From JBEVOS01 sp044226655 (lineage in GTDB: Bacteria; Pseudomonadota; Alphaproteobacteria; Caulobacterales; Aquidulcibacteraceae), in assembly GCA_044226655.1 (NCBI GenBank), contig JBGAGO010000001.1, positions 930,001 through 994,000 on the forward strand: a stretch of DNA of 64,000 nucleotides, read 5' to 3'. Numbering within the stretch: the first letter of the stretch is position 1; the number at the start of each line of letters is the position of its first letter. Shown here in pieces: positions 62,562 to 64,000 of the stretch. The position numbers and the translations under genes are program-made. Under the pieces are notes generated by a model, which saw nothing but the letters and a program-made list of their open reading frames with translations, searched no databases and had not been told where the DNA came from.

Positions 62562-64000
62562 CTATTCCGTAAGCGCGCTGACGCGCACGATGACGCCGTT
62601 CTTTTCGCCGGTGCGCCGATAATCGATCAGCACCGTCCGATCATGGGCGAAGGCGTCGCGCAGCAGAGCGAGGCTGCGGCGGCGCGCGGGCAGGTTTCGA
62701 TCGCGCTTCAATTCGAAGCCGAAGGCGCGGCCCGGTTCGCTATCGAGCTGGATGACAATCTCGGTTTCGATGCGATCGGCGGGCGGGCCGTAGCCGCTCT
62801 CCGTGGCGCGCAGCATCGTGATCTTGCCGCGCGTGGCGATGATGTCGCCGATCATGTTGCGCATTTTTACCGGCCGGGCGTCGAGATCGAGCTCGAACAT
62901 TTCGGTGAGCGCGTCGGCCTGGCCCTCGACCGCGAACTGAATGCGATAGCGCCGGCCCGGGCCGCTCTTCTCGAAGGAGAAGCGGCCGAAATTGCGCTCC
63001 ATCAGCCTGGCATGTTGCTTGGCGACATAATGGCCATCGAGTGGGAAGACGGCGAGTTCGTCGATCGTGTCGAGGATCTTGTCCATCATGTCGCTGTCGA
63101 GCGGGATGGCGGAGATCGGTGAGCTGGTGATCTGGAGCAAGGTTGGATTGTTGCGGTGATCGTGGCCATCGCTCTTGCGGTTGGACATCAGCGAATGGAC
63201 GGCGCCGTAATGATAATCGCCGCACAGCAGGAACACGCCCTTCGGCTTCGGGCCAGGGCGGCCATCGCCCTGAATGTCGTTGGCGATGTCGAAGGCGATA
63301 TCGAGCAGATTGGTGAGATCGGGAAGGTTGTCGTCGTAGGTCCATGCATCGCGGATATCGGGTTCCGTGATGGTGTCTTCGTAATAGGAGAGCAGCGGTT
63401 CGGCGCCGACGAGACCCAAGGCGGCGAGCGTACTGCCTGCGCCTAGGGCGCCGTAGGCCGCGCCCGGCGGGCCCGCGACGAGGAGGCCGACCAAGCCTCC
63501 GACAATCATGCCCGCGAGGCCGCCCGCTGTCGCGCCCAACGCTGGCGCAAGCTCATGCGCGAGCTTCTGCATCGCCGCGATCGGCAGCATGGCGGGCGGC
63601 ACCGGCACGACGAGGAAGACCAGATCGGAGTCCAGCACCTCGCTTGAGCGCGCCCATTGGCGCAGGCGCTGCACCTGGGCTTGGCCCAGCACGGGATGGT
63701 TCGGGTCCCAGCCGCGGCCGGTGCGATTGTCGGTGACGTAGAAACACGCCGCCCCCCGCTTGAAGTGATAGTCGAGATGCGGCGGGTTCGCGCCGCCCGG
63801 ATTGTGCGCTTGCTGGAAGATATCGTAGGCGCGCAACGCGGCGGCTTCGCGCGCGAGATAGTCGGCGTCGTTGGCGTGCTTGTCGCGGTCGAGGCCCCAA
63901 TCATCGACCACGTCGTGATCGTCGAGCATCATGTAGACAGGGCGCGTGCGCATCGCGTTGCGCATGGGCTGATAGGCGAATTGCTGATTGTAACGCTGCT
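62562..64000 (-). CDS. PhoD-like metallophosphatase, 5' end beyond the window
   Basis: At least 479 residues of a PhoD/alkaline-phosphatase-D type enzyme. MMLDDHDVVDDWGLD corresponds to the metal-binding DDHE motif, and FLLCGDYHYGAVHSL to the later GDYH motif. Between them is an inserted Gly/Ala-rich hydrophobic stretch of about 45 residues (PALGATAGGLAGMIVGGLVG) not expected in a soluble phosphatase. The final 90 residues form an extra domain duplicated in the next gene. The frame is open to the window edge, so the start is not visible. Confidence 0.75.
   Translation of the reverse strand, partial: QRYNQQFAYQPMRNAMRTRPVYMMLDDHDVVDDWGLDRDKHANDADYLAREAAALRAYDIFQQAHNPGGANPPHLDYHFKRGAACFYVTDNRTGRGWDPNHPVLGQAQVQRLRQWARSSEVLDSDLVFLVVPVPPAMLPIAAMQKLAHELAPALGATAGGLAGMIVGGLVGLLVAGPPGAAYGALGAGSTLAALGLVGAEPLLSYYEDTITEPDIRDAWTYDDNLPDLTNLLDIAFDIANDIQGDGRPGPKPKGVFLLCGDYHYGAVHSLMSNRKSDGHDHRNNPTLLQITSSPISAIPLDSDMMDKILDTIDELAVFPLDGHYVAKQHARLMERNFGRFSFEKSGPGRRYRIQFAVEGQADALTEMFELDLDARPVKMRNMIGDIIATRGKITMLRATESGYGPPADRIETEIVIQLDSEPGRAFGFELKRDRNLPARRRSLALLRDAFAHDRTVLIDYRRTGEKNGVIVRVSALTE

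Overview
The window is high-GC DNA (runs of GCG/CGC throughout) densely packed with genes and reads as the chromosome of an aerobic alphaproteobacterium. Evidence for this is the cbb3 oxidase with FNR/FixK-type TTGA-N6-TCAA boxes, Fur-type TGC-N9-GCA boxes in front of iron genes, a GntR-free catabolic cluster controlled by TetR genes, and protein sequences of Caulobacterales/Hyphomonadaceae flavour. That placement is inference; no rRNA is present. One complete tRNA gene (tRNA-Met, CAU) is present.

Layout. 1-9.9 kb: a micro-oxic respiration block. It holds the cbb3 oxidase operon ccoNOQP (minus strand, ccoP cut by the window edge), two flavodoxin-fold NAD(P)H:quinone reductases, an ADP-forming acyl-CoA ligase fused to a GNAT acetyltransferase, a small K+ channel, a pyridoxamine-oxidase-fold protein and a tandem UspA protein. 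At least five promoters carry FNR/FixK-like boxes at a nearly constant distance from the start codon. Two more such boxes lie far away, in front of a GST (47.4 kb) and a lipoprotein cytochrome c (49.8 kb). 10-18.5 kb: an iron/heme island with an HtaA-domain protein, a DUF6607-like protein, a TonB receptor, a DUF4198 protein, an ApbE-DUF2271 fusion, a PepSY membrane protein, a cupin and a siderophore-interacting reductase. Its divergent promoters carry four copies of a Fur-like palindrome.

20.4-23.2 kb is the most unusual part. A bacterial Ro60/TROVE-vWA protein gene is preceded, on the same strand, by an HNH endonuclease gene and a tandem array of four structured RNAs. All four share the same closing helix (stem-GG-U-GG-UGAA on the 5' side, G-NCC-NUUCC-CC-stem on the 3' side) but carry different inserts. 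One insert is a circularly permuted tRNA-Ile-like domain, as in the tRNA-mimicking bacterial Y RNAs. A fifth, truncated copy lies in the leader of the TROVE gene, and the HNH gene sits where its other half should be. An RNA ligase gene (rtcB) at 50.5 kb is broken by an internal deletion and frameshift.

23.4-31.7 kb: a surface-polysaccharide block (three sugar epimerases, a sugar C-methyltransferase, two glycosyltransferases, an ABC-2 exporter). 31.7-39.3 kb: tRNA-Met, a HI0933-type flavoprotein and both glutamate synthase subunits. 39.5-49.7 kb: assorted oxidoreductases, a large autotransporter, an FMN-dependent hydroxyacid dehydrogenase, a GST/isomerase/SDR group and a TetR regulator with two operator-like palindromes. 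51.9-57.8 kb: a translationally coupled minus-strand catabolic operon (hydrolase, luciferase-like monooxygenase, acyl-CoA synthetase, two acyl-CoA dehydrogenases). It is followed by an amidase, an orphan TIR-domain protein, a TetR-P450 pair behind a perfect 16-bp palindrome, and a PhoD-like phosphatase (cut by the window edge) next to a stand-alone copy of its own C-terminal domain.
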